Source: Azospirillum cavernae (GTDB taxonomy: Bacteria; Pseudomonadota; Alphaproteobacteria; Azospirillales; Azospirillaceae). From it: a stretch of 64,000 nucleotides of DNA. The notes under the pieces are model-generated. The model had not been told where the DNA came from. It made no database searches and saw nothing but the letters and a program-made list of their open reading frames with translations. The DNA lies in the NCBI RefSeq assembly GCF_003590795.1, contig NZ_QYUL01000003.1, forward strand, positions 124,001 through 188,000. The letters are read 5' to 3'. The translations under genes and the position numbers were made by a program. Numbering within the stretch: the stretch's first letter is position 1; the number at the start of each line of letters is the position of its first letter. This document shows positions 49,883 through 59,304 of the stretch, piece by piece.

Positions 49883-51383
49883 CGTCCTGATTGCGTTGGT
49901 CAAGGTCGCCGAACTTGGTGAACTGGCCGTCGAAGTAGAGACGGACGGTTCCGATCGGACCATGGCGCTGTTTGGCGATGATGACCTCGGCGGTGTTGTG
50001 CACCTCGCCAAGCCGTTGCTGCCAGCGCTGGTAACGGTCGTTGAACTTGTCGTCGCTCTCGTCGGGCCGTCGGGACGGTTCGGCGCGCTCAAGATAATAC
50101 TGTTCGCGGAAAACGAACATCACAACGTCGGCGTCCTGCTCAATGGAGCCGGATTCGCGCAAGTCGGCCAACTGGGGCCGCTTGTCCTCGCGCAACTCCA
50201 CCGCGCGGCTGAGCTGCGACAGGGCGACGACCGGAACCTCAAGCTCCTTGGCGATGGCCTTCAGGCCGCGCGTGATTTCCGAGATTTCCTGCACCCGGTT
50301 CTCGCTGCCGCGCGAGGAGGAACCGCGCAAAAGCTGAAGGTAATCGACCACCACCATGTTCAGGCCCGAGGTGCGCTTCAACCGGCGGCAGCGGGTGCGC
50401 ACGGCGGACACCGACAAGGCGGGGGTGTCGTCCACGTAAAAGGGGCAGCGCGCCAGATCCTGGCTGGCCTGGACGAATTTCGGGAAATCGCTGTCGCGGA
50501 TTTCGCCACGGCGGATTTTGTCGCCGGGAACCTCGACCACTTCGGCCAAAATACGGGTGGCGAGCTGTTCGGCGGACATTTCCAGCGAGAAGAAGCCGAC
50601 GACTCCGCCCTCTTGTCCGCCCGACCGCATGTGCGCGCGGGCGGCGTTGAAGGCGATGTTGGTGGCCAGCGCCGTTTTGCCCATCGATGGGCGTCCGGCG
50701 AGAATCACCAGATCGGACGGGTGCAGGCCGCCCAGCTTGCGGTCGATGTCGATCAGGCCGGTGGTCACGCCGGTGACGTGGCTGGAGCGGCGGAAGGCCA
50801 CCTCCGCCGTGGCGATGGCGTGTTTGACCGACTCGCCGAAGGCGACGAAGCCGCCCTGGACGTCGCCGGTCGAGGCCAGATCGAACAGTTGCTTTTCCGC
50901 CTCGCCGATCTGGTCCAGCGCTGTGACGTCGAGGTCGTGGCGGTACGCCTCGTTCACCATGTCGGTGCCGACTTCGATCAACTGGCGGCGGATGAACAGA
51001 TCATGGATGGTCTTGCCGTAATCTCCGGCGTTGACCACGGTGACGACGTTCGCCGCCAATTCGGCCAAATAGGCGCTGCCGCCTTCGACCGCGAGTTCGG
51101 CGTCGTTGTCGAACAACGACTTCAGCGTCACCGGGTTGGCGATCTGCCCCCGGTCGATCATCTTGGCGATGGCCGCGAAAATGCGCTGGTGGACCGGGTC
51201 GTAGAAATGATCGGCGCGCAGGAACTCGCCGACCTTCTCATAGGCCTTGTTGTTGACCAGGATGGCGCCCAGCAGCGCCTGTTCCGCCTCCTCGTTGTTG
51301 GGAGGGGTGCGGTATTCCGGCGTCGCCTTCGCGGCGCCGGTCTGCGGGCGGGGGTCGAACAGCGTGGAGGTCTGGTTGCTCAT
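49875..51383 (-). CDS. dnaB: Replicative DNA helicase DnaB
   Basis: Hexameric helicase of 502 residues. The N-terminal domain begins PNNEEAEQALLGAILVNNKA; the C-terminal RecA-like domain has Walker A LAGRPSMGKTALATNIA (near 226-242), VVVDYLQLL for Walker B and LSQLSRAVE, then GSIEQDADVVMFVFREQYY. No intein interrupts it. ATG 51383 gives the normal length. Its upstream region has DnaA-box-like sequences. First gene of an overlapping unit with alr, mlaE and mlaF. Confidence 0.96.
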   Translation of the reverse strand: MSNQTSTLFDPRPQTGAAKATPEYRTPPNNEEAEQALLGAILVNNKAYEKVGEFLRADHFYDPVHQRIFAAIAKMIDRGQIANPVTLKSLFDNDAELAVEGGSAYLAELAANVVTVVNAGDYGKTIHDLFIRRQLIEVGTDMVNEAYRHDLDVTALDQIGEAEKQLFDLASTGDVQGGFVAFGESVKHAIATAEVAFRRSSHVTGVTTGLIDIDRKLGGLHPSDLVILAGRPSMGKTALATNIAFNAARAHMRSGGQEGGVVGFFSLEMSAEQLATRILAEVVEVPGDKIRRGEIRDSDFPKFVQASQDLARCPFYVDDTPALSVSAVRTRCRRLKRTSGLNMVVVDYLQLLRGSSSRGSENRVQEISEITRGLKAIAKELEVPVVALSQLSRAVELREDKRPQLADLRESGSIEQDADVVMFVFREQYYLERAEPSRRPDESDDKFNDRYQRWQQRLGEVHNTAEVIIAKQRHGPIGTVRLYFDGQFTKFGDLDQRNQDDD

Positions 51384-51450
51384 GCGGGACACTGTAGCAG
51401 AAAACGGAACAAGAACGCTGCGCCGGGGCGCGGCGGTCTCGGGAAAAACC

Positions 51451-51471
51451 TGTGCATAAAAATTACCCACA
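51451..51471. promoter_or_regulatory. Two inverted DnaA-box-like sites upstream of dnaB
   Basis: The complement of 51451-51459 is TTATGCACA, an exact match to the TTATNCACA DnaA-box consensus. TTACCCACA at 51463-51471 differs by one base. The two face each other within 21 bp, 68-88 bp before the dnaB start, and could let DnaA control the helicase gene. The sites are short, so chance is possible. Confidence 0.4.
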
Positions 51472-51509
51472 GGCTGTGAACATCGGGGAAAGCCCGACGC
51501 GGGAGCCGG

Positions 51510-52094
51510 TTACAGCTTGCGGCTGCGGTCGGGACTGCGCGGGTCGGGGGCGTCCTCCAGGGCGGTGAACACGCTGTCGATCTGGTCGGCGACGCGGTAC
51601 AGCCGGTTGCGGTCGATGCGGGCGAAGCCCTGCGCGACCATATGGTCGATCAGCCCCAGCAGGGGCCGCCAATAGCCGTCGACGTCGGCGATGATGATCG
51701 GCTTGTCGTGCAGGCGAAGCTGCTTCCAGGTCAGCACCTCGAACGCTTCGTCCAGCGTGCCGAGGCCGCCGGGCAGGATGATGAAAGCGTCGGACTTTTC
51801 CACCATCATCCGTTTGCGGGTGTGCATGCTGTCGACGACGTGCAGCTCGGTCAGGCCGGTGTGCTCGATTTCCGCCGATTGGATGTGGTCGGGGATGATG
51901 CCGACGACCTCGCCGCCCGCCGCCAGCGCGGCGTCGGCGACGATGCCCATCAAGCCGACCCGCCCGCCGCCGTAAACCAGCCGGATGCCCCGGCGGGCCA
52001 GACCGTCGCCCAACGCGTGGGCGGCCTCTTTGTGGACGTCGGCGACCTGGGCTGAAGCCCCGCAATAGACGCAGACGGAGGAGAGGGTCTTCAT
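51510..52094 (-). CDS. LOG-family protein (nucleotide 5'-monophosphate nucleosidase type)
   Basis: A 194-residue Rossmann-like protein. VCVYCGAS opens it, GGGRVGLMG follows, and the catalytic/signature motif PGGLGTLDEAFEVLTW is near 108-123 with MHTRKRMM just ahead. This is the LOG (TIGR00730) family that releases a base from cytokinin or nucleoside 5'-monophosphates. In bacteria it is widespread and its true substrate is often unclear. Confidence 0.88.
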   Translation of the reverse strand: MKTLSSVCVYCGASAQVADVHKEAAHALGDGLARRGIRLVYGGGRVGLMGIVADAALAAGGEVVGIIPDHIQSAEIEHTGLTELHVVDSMHTRKRMMVEKSDAFIILPGGLGTLDEAFEVLTWKQLRLHDKPIIIADVDGYWRPLLGLIDHMVAQGFARIDRNRLYRVADQIDSVFTALEDAPDPRSPDRSRKL

Positions 52095-52255
52095 CGCATC
52101 ACACCCTTTCTTGGCGCTGCCCGCCGGAACCGGACGCTTGACGACGCGCCGACGGCGAACATTTTCTTTGTTGGACGGACGGAATAATCAGCCGCTCCCC
52201 GGCGTCAATCCCGGGACCGGCCCATTTTGGCCATGGTATCACCGGGAGGGACCAC

Positions 52256-52732
52256 ATGAACAACCGCGTCGTCAACGCCCTTGCAGCCGCTTCCCTGTCC
52301 GCTCTGCTCGTCGCCGCCTTTGGCGGGATGGCCGGGGCCGCCGACCCGGCGGACATGGTCAAGGAACGCCAACAGACCATGAAGAAGCTGGGCGGCGGCA
52401 TGGGTGCCGTCGCCAAGTTCGTCAAGAACGAGGGTGGCACGCTGGAAGACGCGGCCAAGGGGGCCGAGGCCGTGCTGGCCGTGGCCAAGATGGACGCCAA
52501 GGCGGTGTTCGTCCCCGGCACCGCCGTCGGCGTGGGCGAAAGCGCCGCCAAGCCGGAGCTGTGGCAAAGCTGGAGCGTCGCCGAAGAGCGTTGGAAGGCC
52601 GTGCAACCGGCGGCGGTCAAGCTGGGCGAGGCGATCAAGGGCGGCGACCGCGCGCAGATTGCCCAGGCTTTGGGGGCGACCTCCAAGACCTGCGGCACCT
52701 GCCACGAAGATTTCCGCGTCAAGAAGCAGTAA
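52256..52732 (+). CDS. Cytochrome c' (class II c-type cytochrome)
   Basis: Periplasmic haem protein of 158 residues with a signal peptide (ALAAASLSALLVAAFGGMAG). The single haem motif CGTCH is near the C-terminus (about 148-152), the class II arrangement, on a four-helix bundle sequence rich in Ala, Lys and Gly. Cytochromes c' bind nitric oxide and may protect against it. The next gene, a dihaem cytochrome, begins 6 bp later, so they are cotranscribed. Confidence 0.92.
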   Translation: MNNRVVNALAAASLSALLVAAFGGMAGAADPADMVKERQQTMKKLGGGMGAVAKFVKNEGGTLEDAAKGAEAVLAVAKMDAKAVFVPGTAVGVGESAAKPELWQSWSVAEERWKAVQPAAVKLGEAIKGGDRAQIAQALGATSKTCGTCHEDFRVKKQ

Positions 52733-52738
52733 GCGGCC

Positions 52739-53623
52739 ATGCGGCGTCGGGCCTGGTCCTTGACGGCGCGGGCGTTGCCGCTCGTCCTGCCGTTCGCCCT
52801 GGTGGCGGGCGGCGGGGCGTGGGCGGCGGACGCCGACGCGGTCGCCCGTGGCGGTTATCTGTTCCAGGCGGCGGGCTGCCTGGGCTGCCACACCAATGAG
52901 AAGGCGGGCGGCGCGCCGCTCACCGGCGGGCGGGCGTTGGTCACGCCGTTCGGCACCTTCCACACCCCCAACATCACGCCCGATCCGGTCAACGGCATCG
53001 GGCGGTGGAGCGACGCCGATTTCATCCGCGCCTTCCGCGAGGGCGTGCGCCCAGACGGCGCGGCGCTGTTTCCGGCCTTTCCCTACGCCAGCTACACGCG
53101 GATGACCGACCGCGATCTGCTGGACCTGAAAGCCTATCTGTTCGCGGAAAAGCCGCAGGCCGTGGCCAACAAGCCGCACGACTTGTCGCCGCCCTTTTCC
53201 TGGCGCTTCCTGGTGCCGGGTTGGCAATGGATGTACATGACGCCGGGTCCGGTCGCCGACGATCCCGGCAAACCGGCGGCGTGGAATCGCGGGCGCTATC
53301 TGGTGGACGCGCTGGGCCATTGCGGGGAATGCCACACGCCGCGCTCGCTGCTCGGCGGGTTGGATCAGAGCCGCTATCTGGCCGGAACCCCCGACGGACC
53401 GGACGGCGACAAGGTGCCGAACATCACCGCCCACTTGGCCAAAGGGCTTGGCAAATGGTCGGACGGCGACCTTGGCATGCTGCTGGAGCTGGGGTTGAAG
53501 CCGGACGGCGACGTGGCGGGCGGGGCGATGGGTGAAGTTGTGCGCAACAGCACCTCCAAACTGACGGCGGAGGACCGCGCGGCGATCATCGCCTATCTGA
53601 AGACCGTGCCGCCCAAGGAGTGA
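52739..53623 (+). CDS. Dihaem c-type cytochrome
   Basis: Exported protein of 294 residues with an N-terminal signal (LVLPFALVAGGGAWA). Two haem motifs, CLGCH (near 43) and CGECH (near 198), each followed downstream by candidate methionine ligands, show two class I cytochrome domains. NITPDPVNGIG and the second KVPNITAHL are typical of subunits of alcohol, gluconate or thiosulfate dehydrogenase-type complexes. The partner enzyme is not in the window. Confidence 0.9.
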   Translation: MRRRAWSLTARALPLVLPFALVAGGGAWAADADAVARGGYLFQAAGCLGCHTNEKAGGAPLTGGRALVTPFGTFHTPNITPDPVNGIGRWSDADFIRAFREGVRPDGAALFPAFPYASYTRMTDRDLLDLKAYLFAEKPQAVANKPHDLSPPFSWRFLVPGWQWMYMTPGPVADDPGKPAAWNRGRYLVDALGHCGECHTPRSLLGGLDQSRYLAGTPDGPDGDKVPNITAHLAKGLGKWSDGDLGMLLELGLKPDGDVAGGAMGEVVRNSTSKLTAEDRAAIIAYLKTVPPKE

Positions 53624-53718
53624 GCGGTTCTGCGTGAAAATGCCGCTCGTATCGCCGACGGCGGGCGGGCTATCTTGCGGGATCGTTGGATCGACGCAAG
53701 GCGGGCGGACCCAAGGGC

Positions 53719-54111
53719 ATGAGGCTGGTGCGGAACAGCGCGAGGCGGGGAATGCGGATCGGCCTGGGGGCCGGGACGTTTTCTCTGCTCGCGCAAATTC
53801 TGCTGTGGGCCTGGATGCCGACGGCGGTCGCCGCCGACGGGGTGTTGTTCGGCGGGATCCTGGTCTGCACCCCGGACGGCTTCAAGACGGTTTCCCTGGA
53901 CGGCGCCCTGGACGCCTCGGGCAAGGCGGGGGGCGACGACGCTTGCCCGCTCTGTCCGCTGATCGGCGGCTTGGCTTTGCCGCCGCCGGACCTGTTCGCG
54001 TTGGCGCAGGGCGCCGACGCCGTGGATCGCGGGCCGGGGCTTGAGCCGCGCCGTCCGTCCGGCTGGTTCCTCTACAATCTCCAAGCGCGCGCGCCACCCT
54101 TTTTCGGCTGA
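53719..54111 (+). CDS. DUF2946-like small exported protein
   Basis: A 130-residue protein with an N-terminal hydrophobic segment (TFSLLAQILLWAWMPTAVAA) and a CPLCP cysteine pair near the middle (GDDACPLCPLIGGLALPPP). The end, LQARAPPFFG, resembles DUF2946 family members, which tend to lie next to copper-handling genes. Start may also be 11 codons upstream. It leads a pair with the PCu(A)C gene 80 bp downstream. Confidence 0.65.
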   Translation: MRLVRNSARRGMRIGLGAGTFSLLAQILLWAWMPTAVAADGVLFGGILVCTPDGFKTVSLDGALDASGKAGGDDACPLCPLIGGLALPPPDLFALAQGADAVDRGPGLEPRRPSGWFLYNLQARAPPFFG

Positions 54112-54191
54112 ATCATCGTTCGCCGATTTTGGATTGTGGGCGTCCGGCGCGGGCCGGTTTCGCCGTTATGCTTGATTTTGGAGAGTTCACA

Positions 54192-54698
54192 ATGGCGCGT
54201 TTGCTGTGTTTGGCCACCACCCTGGTTCTGTTGGGCGCGAGCGCCGCCTCGGCGCATGGTTTCAAGGCAGGGGCGGTTGAGATCGATCACCCCTGGTCGC
54301 GCGCCACCGCGCCGTCCGCCGCCAACGGCGCGGCCTATTTCGTGCTGAGCACCAACGGGAAAGAGGAGGACCGCCTGCTGTCGGCCTCCACCCCGGTGGC
54401 GGAGAAGGCGGAGCTGCACACCCATCTGATGGACAACGGCGTCATGAAGATGCGCCCGGTCAACGCCATCGAGGTCGCCCCCGGCTCCCCCACCGCGCTG
54501 GCCCCCGGCGGCTTGCACGTCATGCTGCTTGGGCTGAAGCAACCGCTGGTCAAGGGCAAGAGCTTTCCCCTGACCCTGGTTTTTGAAAAGGCCGGGCCGA
54601 CCGTCGTGCAGGTCGATGTCCAAGGGGCGGGCGAAACCGCGCCCAGCCATGGCGGCGGCGCGGGCCACACCGGGCATCAGGCTCCGGCGAAGCCATAA
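54192..54698 (+). CDS. PCu(A)C-type periplasmic copper chaperone
   Basis: A 168-residue exported chaperone that delivers Cu(I) to the CuA or CuB site of cytochrome c oxidase. After the signal peptide (LVLLGASAASAHG) the mature domain starts IDHPWSRAT. The copper motif is spread over HTHLMDNGVMKMR and GGLHVMLLGLKQPL, giving the H-x(n)-M-x(n)-H-x-M ligands. The C-terminus carries extra histidines (SHGGGAGHTGHQ). The DUF2946-like gene ahead fits a copper context. Confidence 0.92.
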   Translation: MARLLCLATTLVLLGASAASAHGFKAGAVEIDHPWSRATAPSAANGAAYFVLSTNGKEEDRLLSASTPVAEKAELHTHLMDNGVMKMRPVNAIEVAPGSPTALAPGGLHVMLLGLKQPLVKGKSFPLTLVFEKAGPTVVQVDVQGAGETAPSHGGGAGHTGHQAPAKP

Positions 54699-54710
54699 GT
54701 CAGGCGACAA

Positions 54711-54747
54711 CGCGGCGCGCGGCGGTGGGACATCGCCGCGCGCCGCG
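54711..54747. terminator. Strong hairpin between convergent genes
   Basis: CGCGGCGCGCGGCG (54711-54724) and CGCCGCGCGCCGCG (54734-54747) form a perfect 14-bp stem with a nine-base loop. It lies between the copper chaperone stop and the stop of the minus-strand gene. CCTTATT follows on the plus strand, so it probably ends the copper gene transcript. Confidence 0.7.
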
Positions 54748-54749
54748 CC

Positions 54750-55040
54750 TTATTGATCGACGCCCCGGCTTTCCGGGCGGTTCAGGCTGGGGGCGATGAC
54801 CGCGCCCAGCAGACCGAACAGCAACGGAATCGACAAAAACAGGCTCCAATGCGGCGGGCGTTCGGCGGCGCGCAGCAGCGTGCGCAACCCGGCGACGTCG
54901 AAGGCCAGCAGCAAGGCCACGAACAGCCCGCCGCCAAAGGCCCCGGCGGCGAAGCCGGGCAGAAGGCGGCAGAACAAGGCCCAACCGGGCGGCGGGCGCG
55001 AAAGCCGTCCCAGCGGGTCGTGGTGTTCGGGATCATGCAT
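54750..55040 (-). CDS. Small membrane protein, hypothetical
   Basis: A 96-residue protein with a hydrophilic, His- and Pro-rich start (MHDPEHHDPLGRLSRPP) and two hydrophobic spans near 28-50 (FAAGAFGGGLFVALLLAFDV) and 70-88 (FLSIPLLFGLLGAVIAP). No family recognised. ATG 55040 is preferred; a GTG/ATG further upstream would add an unlikely leader. Confidence 0.55.
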   Translation of the reverse strand: MHDPEHHDPLGRLSRPPPGWALFCRLLPGFAAGAFGGGLFVALLLAFDVAGLRTLLRAAERPPHWSLFLSIPLLFGLLGAVIAPSLNRPESRGVDQ

Positions 55041-55133
55041 GATGGACGGCGGTCGCGGTGGCTGGAGCAAGGCCCCAGGACATAATCCAACCCAGGGGGA
55101 CGTCGCCATCCTTTTGATGTGGCGCAATGTTTT

Positions 55134-57230
55134 TTATTGGGCCATGGGGGCTTGCACGGACCGCAGATCGCCAAGGAACGCGCCAACGTCACGGCGCAGG
55201 CTTTCAACGTCGCCAACCATGCGTTCAACATCCTCCAACACGCCCCCAGCGGCGACGCCGGTGTCGCGGCTGACGTTGGCGACCGCGCCGATGGTGACGG
55301 TCACTTGCTGGGTGCCTTCCGCCGCTCGCTGCACGTTGCGCGCGATTTCCTGAGTCGCCGCCCCCTGCTGCTGGACGGCGGCGGCGATGGCCGACGCCAT
55401 TTCATCGATGGAGGTGATGGAGCGGCTGATGAAACGGATGGCGTTCACGGCGTCGCCGGTCGTGTCTTGAATGCCGGACACTTGCAGCGTGATTTCTTCG
55501 GTCGCTTTTGCCGTTTGGGTCGCCAGATTCTTCACCTCCTGGGCGACGACGGCGAAACCCTTGCCCGCCTCGCCCGCGCGGGCGGCCTCGATGGTGGCGT
55601 TCAGCGCCAGCAGATTGGTTTGGCTGGCGATGGAGGAAATGAGTTTGACCACTTCGCCAATGCGTTGGGCGGAGCTGTTCAGCGCCTCCACCGTCGCGTT
55701 GGTCCTCGTCGCCTGTTCCACCGCGTCGCGAGCCGTGATCGCGCTGGATTGAACGCGTTGGGAAATTTCGTGGATCGACGCGGTGAGCTGTTCGGTCGCC
55801 GCCGCCACCGTTTGGACGTTGGACGTGGCCTGCTCAGCGGCGGTCGCCACGGCGCCGGCCTCGTCGCTGGCCTCCTTGGCCAATCCCCGCATGTGAACGG
55901 CGGTGTCGCGCAAAGACGACGCGCCGTCGCCCAAGGCGCCGAGCGCCCGGTCCGCCATGCCGTCAAAGCCCCGGCACAGAGCGTCCACCCGTCCGGCGCG
56001 GGCGAGTTCGGCGGCCTGTTGGGCTTCCTGTTCGGAGGCGAGCCGTTTCGCCTCCAGCGCGCCGCTGCGCAGGGATTCCAGCGCGGCGGCGAGTTGTCCG
56101 AACTCGTCATCGTGCGGCAGGCGGTTGATCGGGGTGACGTAGTCGCCCGACGCCAACCGGCGGATGCCGCTGAGAAGCTGGATGATCGGCGCGTGAAACC
56201 GGCGTTGGAGCACAATCACGCACAGGATCGTCATCACGATCAGGACGGCCAGCAAGGCCGCGCTCAGCCGAAGACTTTTGGTGGCGTCGCCAATAATCAC
56301 GTCGGTTCGCGTCACGGATTCGTCCAGCGCGCTCAGGCCAATCCCAACGATGGCGGCGAAAGGCGCTTGGCACAGGCTGGTCCATTCCGCAGGGGGCATG
56401 ATTGGTCGGCTGCCGCCGTCCAAGCGGGCCACCGTCTCGTCAATACGGCGCATGGCGGAGTCAAACGCGCTTCGCGCCTCGCCCGCCGCCTTGATGACGA
56501 TTGGGCTGACGCCCGTCCGCGCCAGCAAGTCATCCAGCGTCAACCAGCCCACCTGCGCCCCGGCCCGGAATTCCGCCATCGCAAGCTTTTGCTTTTCATC
56601 CAGCGGTTTCGCGCTGTTCACGTTGGGGCGGAGGAGCGAGCATTGACGTCCATAATGATCGCGCACCTGCCAAGCCGTGCGGCGCGCCTGAACCAATTCG
56701 GCGATCACCGGGTCGGTCATCCGCACGGCGTTCGAGATCACGGTCGACAGGGTCGCGATCGTGTCGAGCACCTCCTCCATGCTCTTGTACCAACCCTCAA
56801 TCCGTTTCAGGTCGCGTTGCGCGCGGGGTTTCGCCCCTTCGGTGAACAACTGTTCAAAATCTTTGTCGGCTCTGTCCCACCGGATTGAGAATTCTTTGAC
56901 GTATTTTTCTTCCTGGCCAAGATCAACGTGATCGCGGCTGAGAGTTTTGATGACGGTCGCCGCCCTTTCTCGAGAATTTTGTCGGGCTTCCTCCAGCTTG
57001 GCCCTCGGATCCTCCAAAGTCAGGATGGCTGTTTGTCCATCGCCGCGCTGCGTCCGCAAAAACAGCAACGTTGAGAACAATGTTTGATCCGCTTTGGCCA
57101 GGGCGCGAGTGGTTTCCGCCGTGTTGCTGGCGTCCCAGGCGCTGATCAGACGAACGGTGACGGCCAGCAGCAGACCGAGAACCACCGCGCCAAACAGCGA
57201 CAACACCAGCGCATTCACGGAACGGTGCAT
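55134..57230 (-). CDS. Methyl-accepting chemotaxis protein (membrane)
   Basis: Chemoreceptor of 698 residues: span 1 near 7-32 ([20 protein letters not shown]), a helical periplasmic sensor region to about 320 with a nitrate/nitrite-sensor-like helical look, span 2 near 325-345, HAMP ([20 protein letters not shown]), and the signalling domain with tip [18 protein letters not shown] (near 530). I chose ATG 57230, with AAGAGAG six bases ahead, over the upstream TTG 57248. Ligand unknown. Confidence 0.88.
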   Translation of the reverse strand: MHRSVNALVLSLFGAVVLGLLLAVTVRLISAWDASNTAETTRALAKADQTLFSTLLFLRTQRGDGQTAILTLEDPRAKLEEARQNSRERAATVIKTLSRDHVDLGQEEKYVKEFSIRWDRADKDFEQLFTEGAKPRAQRDLKRIEGWYKSMEEVLDTIATLSTVISNAVRMTDPVIAELVQARRTAWQVRDHYGRQCSLLRPNVNSAKPLDEKQKLAMAEFRAGAQVGWLTLDDLLARTGVSPIVIKAAGEARSAFDSAMRRIDETVARLDGGSRPIMPPAEWTSLCQAPFAAIVGIGLSALDESVTRTDVIIGDATKSLRLSAALLAVLIVMTILCVIVLQRRFHAPIIQLLSGIRRLASGDYVTPINRLPHDDEFGQLAAALESLRSGALEAKRLASEQEAQQAAELARAGRVDALCRGFDGMADRALGALGDGASSLRDTAVHMRGLAKEASDEAGAVATAAEQATSNVQTVAAATEQLTASIHEISQRVQSSAITARDAVEQATRTNATVEALNSSAQRIGEVVKLISSIASQTNLLALNATIEAARAGEAGKGFAVVAQEVKNLATQTAKATEEITLQVSGIQDTTGDAVNAIRFISRSITSIDEMASAIAAAVQQQGAATQEIARNVQRAAEGTQQVTVTIGAVANVSRDTGVAAGGVLEDVERMVGDVESLRRDVGAFLGDLRSVQAPMAQ

Positions 57231-57528
57231 GACCACTCTCTTATTCAATTAGAGGAAGCGCCTGAGATCGTGACTCATTATTGGAATTTTCCAGAGATTA
57301 TCGCGAGTTTGCAAGCCGCATCAATCCGGAGTCGCCCCAGGTCAATCGCAAGAAAAACAATCTAAACATGTTTTTGAGGGGGAGGATTTGGAGCGCCACT
57401 TGCCTTTGACGCGCAGAGCGTCGCATGGGGCGGCGATTGTGCGGCTGCGGGCCGGAGTGTAAATCCGAATCCTTTTCCCGCCGTTTGTCGGCGTCCTCCC
57501 GTTCGTGATATTCAAGCTTCGCCGGTTG

Positions 57529-58707
57529 ATGGGGCCGGTTGGGGTGGCGCCGCGCGTCGGATCGCGCGTCAGATCGGGTGTTCTGGTGAAGCGAAACGCG
57601 TTTTTCCGCAGTCTTGCCGTGATCCTGCTGACCGGGGTCGTTTTGTATGGCCTGTGGCTGGCCGGGTCGGCGGAGCCGGGGCGTCCGGTCGCGCCGCCGC
57701 CGTTGAAACAGGCGACGCCCTTGCCCGCGCGGCCGTCGCCGCCCCCGCCGGTGACGACGCCGCGTTTCGACGTGGTGCGGATCGCCCCGGATGGCGAGGC
57801 GGTGTTGGCCGGGCGGGCGGTCCCCGGCGCAACCGTGGTGGTTCGCGACGGCGAATCGCCCGTCGGCACGGTGACGGCGGACGGGCGCGGCGAATGGGTG
57901 ATGCTGCCCGGAAAGCCGCTGGCCCCCGGCGCCCATGAATTGGGCGTGAGCGAGATCCGTCCGGGGGCGAGCGAGCCGGTGTTGTCCGACAAGGTCGTCG
58001 TCGTGATGGCGCCCGATCCGCCGCCGGGATCGGCGAAGCCCGCGCCCGCATCCACACCCGCCGCGCCTTCACTTTTGCCCCCGGCGGCGACGGCCTTGGC
58101 GGTGGCGGTGCCGCGCGCCGGGCTGGCCGCCGGGACGGACAGCGGCGGCAGTTCGCTGTTGCAGGCCCCGCAAGGGGCGGCGGCACTCGCGCCGAAAGCC
58201 GACGGCAAGCCCGCCGCCGCGCCAAGCGCTCCCCCGGCCCCGCCGGGCGGCGTGTCGGTCGAAACGATGGATTACGACCCGGTCGGGCGGGTGGCGCTGG
58301 GCGGGCGGGCTGGGCCGAACAGCGACGTTCAGCTCTACCTCGACAACATCCTGGTGGGCCGCGCCCACACCGACCCGCAAGGCCATTGGCGGCTGACGCC
58401 CGACAAGCTGATCGACCCCGGAATTTACACCCTGCGGGCCGACGAGGTGAGCGAGGCCGGAAAGGTGGTGGCGCGGGCCGAATTGCCGGTCCAGGTCTCG
58501 GCCCTGCCCGCCGACATGACCGACGGGCGCAACGTGGTGGTTCAGCCGGGCAACAGCCTGTGGCGGCTGGCCCGGCGGACCTTGGGCGACGGCATGCTCT
58601 ACACGACGATCTACGCCGCCAACCGCGACCAGATCCGCAACCCGGACCTGATCTATCCGGGTCAGATCTTCACGGTGCCGCCGGGGGAACCGGCGCCCAG
58701 TCCGTAG
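57529..58707 (+). CDS. LysM-containing envelope protein with bacterial Ig-like segments
   Basis: About 392 residues. A membrane anchor or signal (SLAVILLTGVVLYGLWLAG) is near the start, then a Pro/Ala-rich linker, two Ig-like units (VLAGRAVPGATVVVRDGESP; VALGGRAGPNSDVQLYLDN), and a C-terminal LysM domain (VVQPGNSLWRLARRTLGDG, IYPGQIFTVPPGE). Such proteins bind peptidoglycan. The start is uncertain (57505 GTG, 57529 ATG, 57586 GTG). It is followed by a palindromic repeat. Confidence 0.8.
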   Translation: MGPVGVAPRVGSRVRSGVLVKRNAFFRSLAVILLTGVVLYGLWLAGSAEPGRPVAPPPLKQATPLPARPSPPPPVTTPRFDVVRIAPDGEAVLAGRAVPGATVVVRDGESPVGTVTADGRGEWVMLPGKPLAPGAHELGVSEIRPGASEPVLSDKVVVVMAPDPPPGSAKPAPASTPAAPSLLPPAATALAVAVPRAGLAAGTDSGGSSLLQAPQGAAALAPKADGKPAAAPSAPPAPPGGVSVETMDYDPVGRVALGGRAGPNSDVQLYLDNILVGRAHTDPQGHWRLTPDKLIDPGIYTLRADEVSEAGKVVARAELPVQVSALPADMTDGRNVVVQPGNSLWRLARRTLGDGMLYTTIYAANRDQIRNPDLIYPGQIFTVPPGEPAPSP

Positions 58708-58731
58708 GTGGGGTTAGGGTTCGGCGCGCGC

Positions 58732-58848
58732 CTTGCCCCCTCCCTAACCCTCCCCCGCTCACGCGGGAGAGGGAACTGCCGCCGAGCGCCGACCAAGCTC
58801 CTGACTCCCTCTCCCGCATCAGCGGGGGAGGGCCGGGGAGGGGGCAAG
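58732..58848. repeat. G/C-rich palindromic repeat, copy 4
   Basis: Left half CTTGCCCCCTCCCTAACCCT continues to CCCGCTCACGCGGGAGAGGG. The right half starts CCCTCTCCCGCATCAGCGGG and ends GGGAGGGGGCAAG. Same plan as copies 1 and 2, with a spacer of about 30 bases. It lies between two convergent genes. Confidence 0.85.
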
Positions 58849-58854
58849 ACGCCG

Positions 58855-59259
58855 TCAGCCAACCGGCGGAACGCGCCCCGCCGCCGCCCAACCGGCGGGG
58901 GTCAGGCGCAACAGCTCCGGACCGCTTCCCGCCGGGTTCGGCTCCAGCGTCACCAATTCGCGGTCCTCGAACCAGGCCCAGCGGCTGACGTCGGCGGTGG
59001 TGGCGGTCCAGCCGTCGGCCAGCTTTTGCAAGGTCGCCACGTCGGCGGCGGCGATGGGGAATTTCGGGCGGGCCGCCGGGCGGGCGGCGGCGGGCGGCGC
59101 GGGCAAGGGCGGCGCGTCGGCCCCGGCGCGGGCGCGGATCCAGTCGGCCTGATAGGCGCGCGTCGCCTGCTCCAGTTCGGCGCGCGCCTGTTCCAGCGGG
59201 CAGCGCAGATAGGAGTCGAGCAGCGCGCGCAGCGCGTCGGGGGTGGCGGGCGTGGTCAT
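58855..59259 (-). CDS. Hypothetical protein
   Basis: A 134-residue protein, rich in Ala, Pro and charged residues. Start MTTPATPDALRALLDSYLRC is helical; a Pro/Ala linker (near 55-70) leads to a C-terminal half (WTATTADVSRWAWFEDRELV, LRLTPAGWAAAGRVPPVG) that has a winged-helix-like look near the end. I do not recognise it. ATG 59259 has an AAGGTTG ribosome-site-like sequence. It lies just ahead of corA's 3' end, on the same strand. Confidence 0.5.
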   Translation of the reverse strand: MTTPATPDALRALLDSYLRCPLEQARAELEQATRAYQADWIRARAGADAPPLPAPPAAARPAARPKFPIAAADVATLQKLADGWTATTADVSRWAWFEDRELVTLEPNPAGSGPELLRLTPAGWAAAGRVPPVG

Positions 59260-59304
59260 TGGATCAACCTTGTTGGTCAACGCGGGGAAGGACGGAAAAA
59301 ACGC

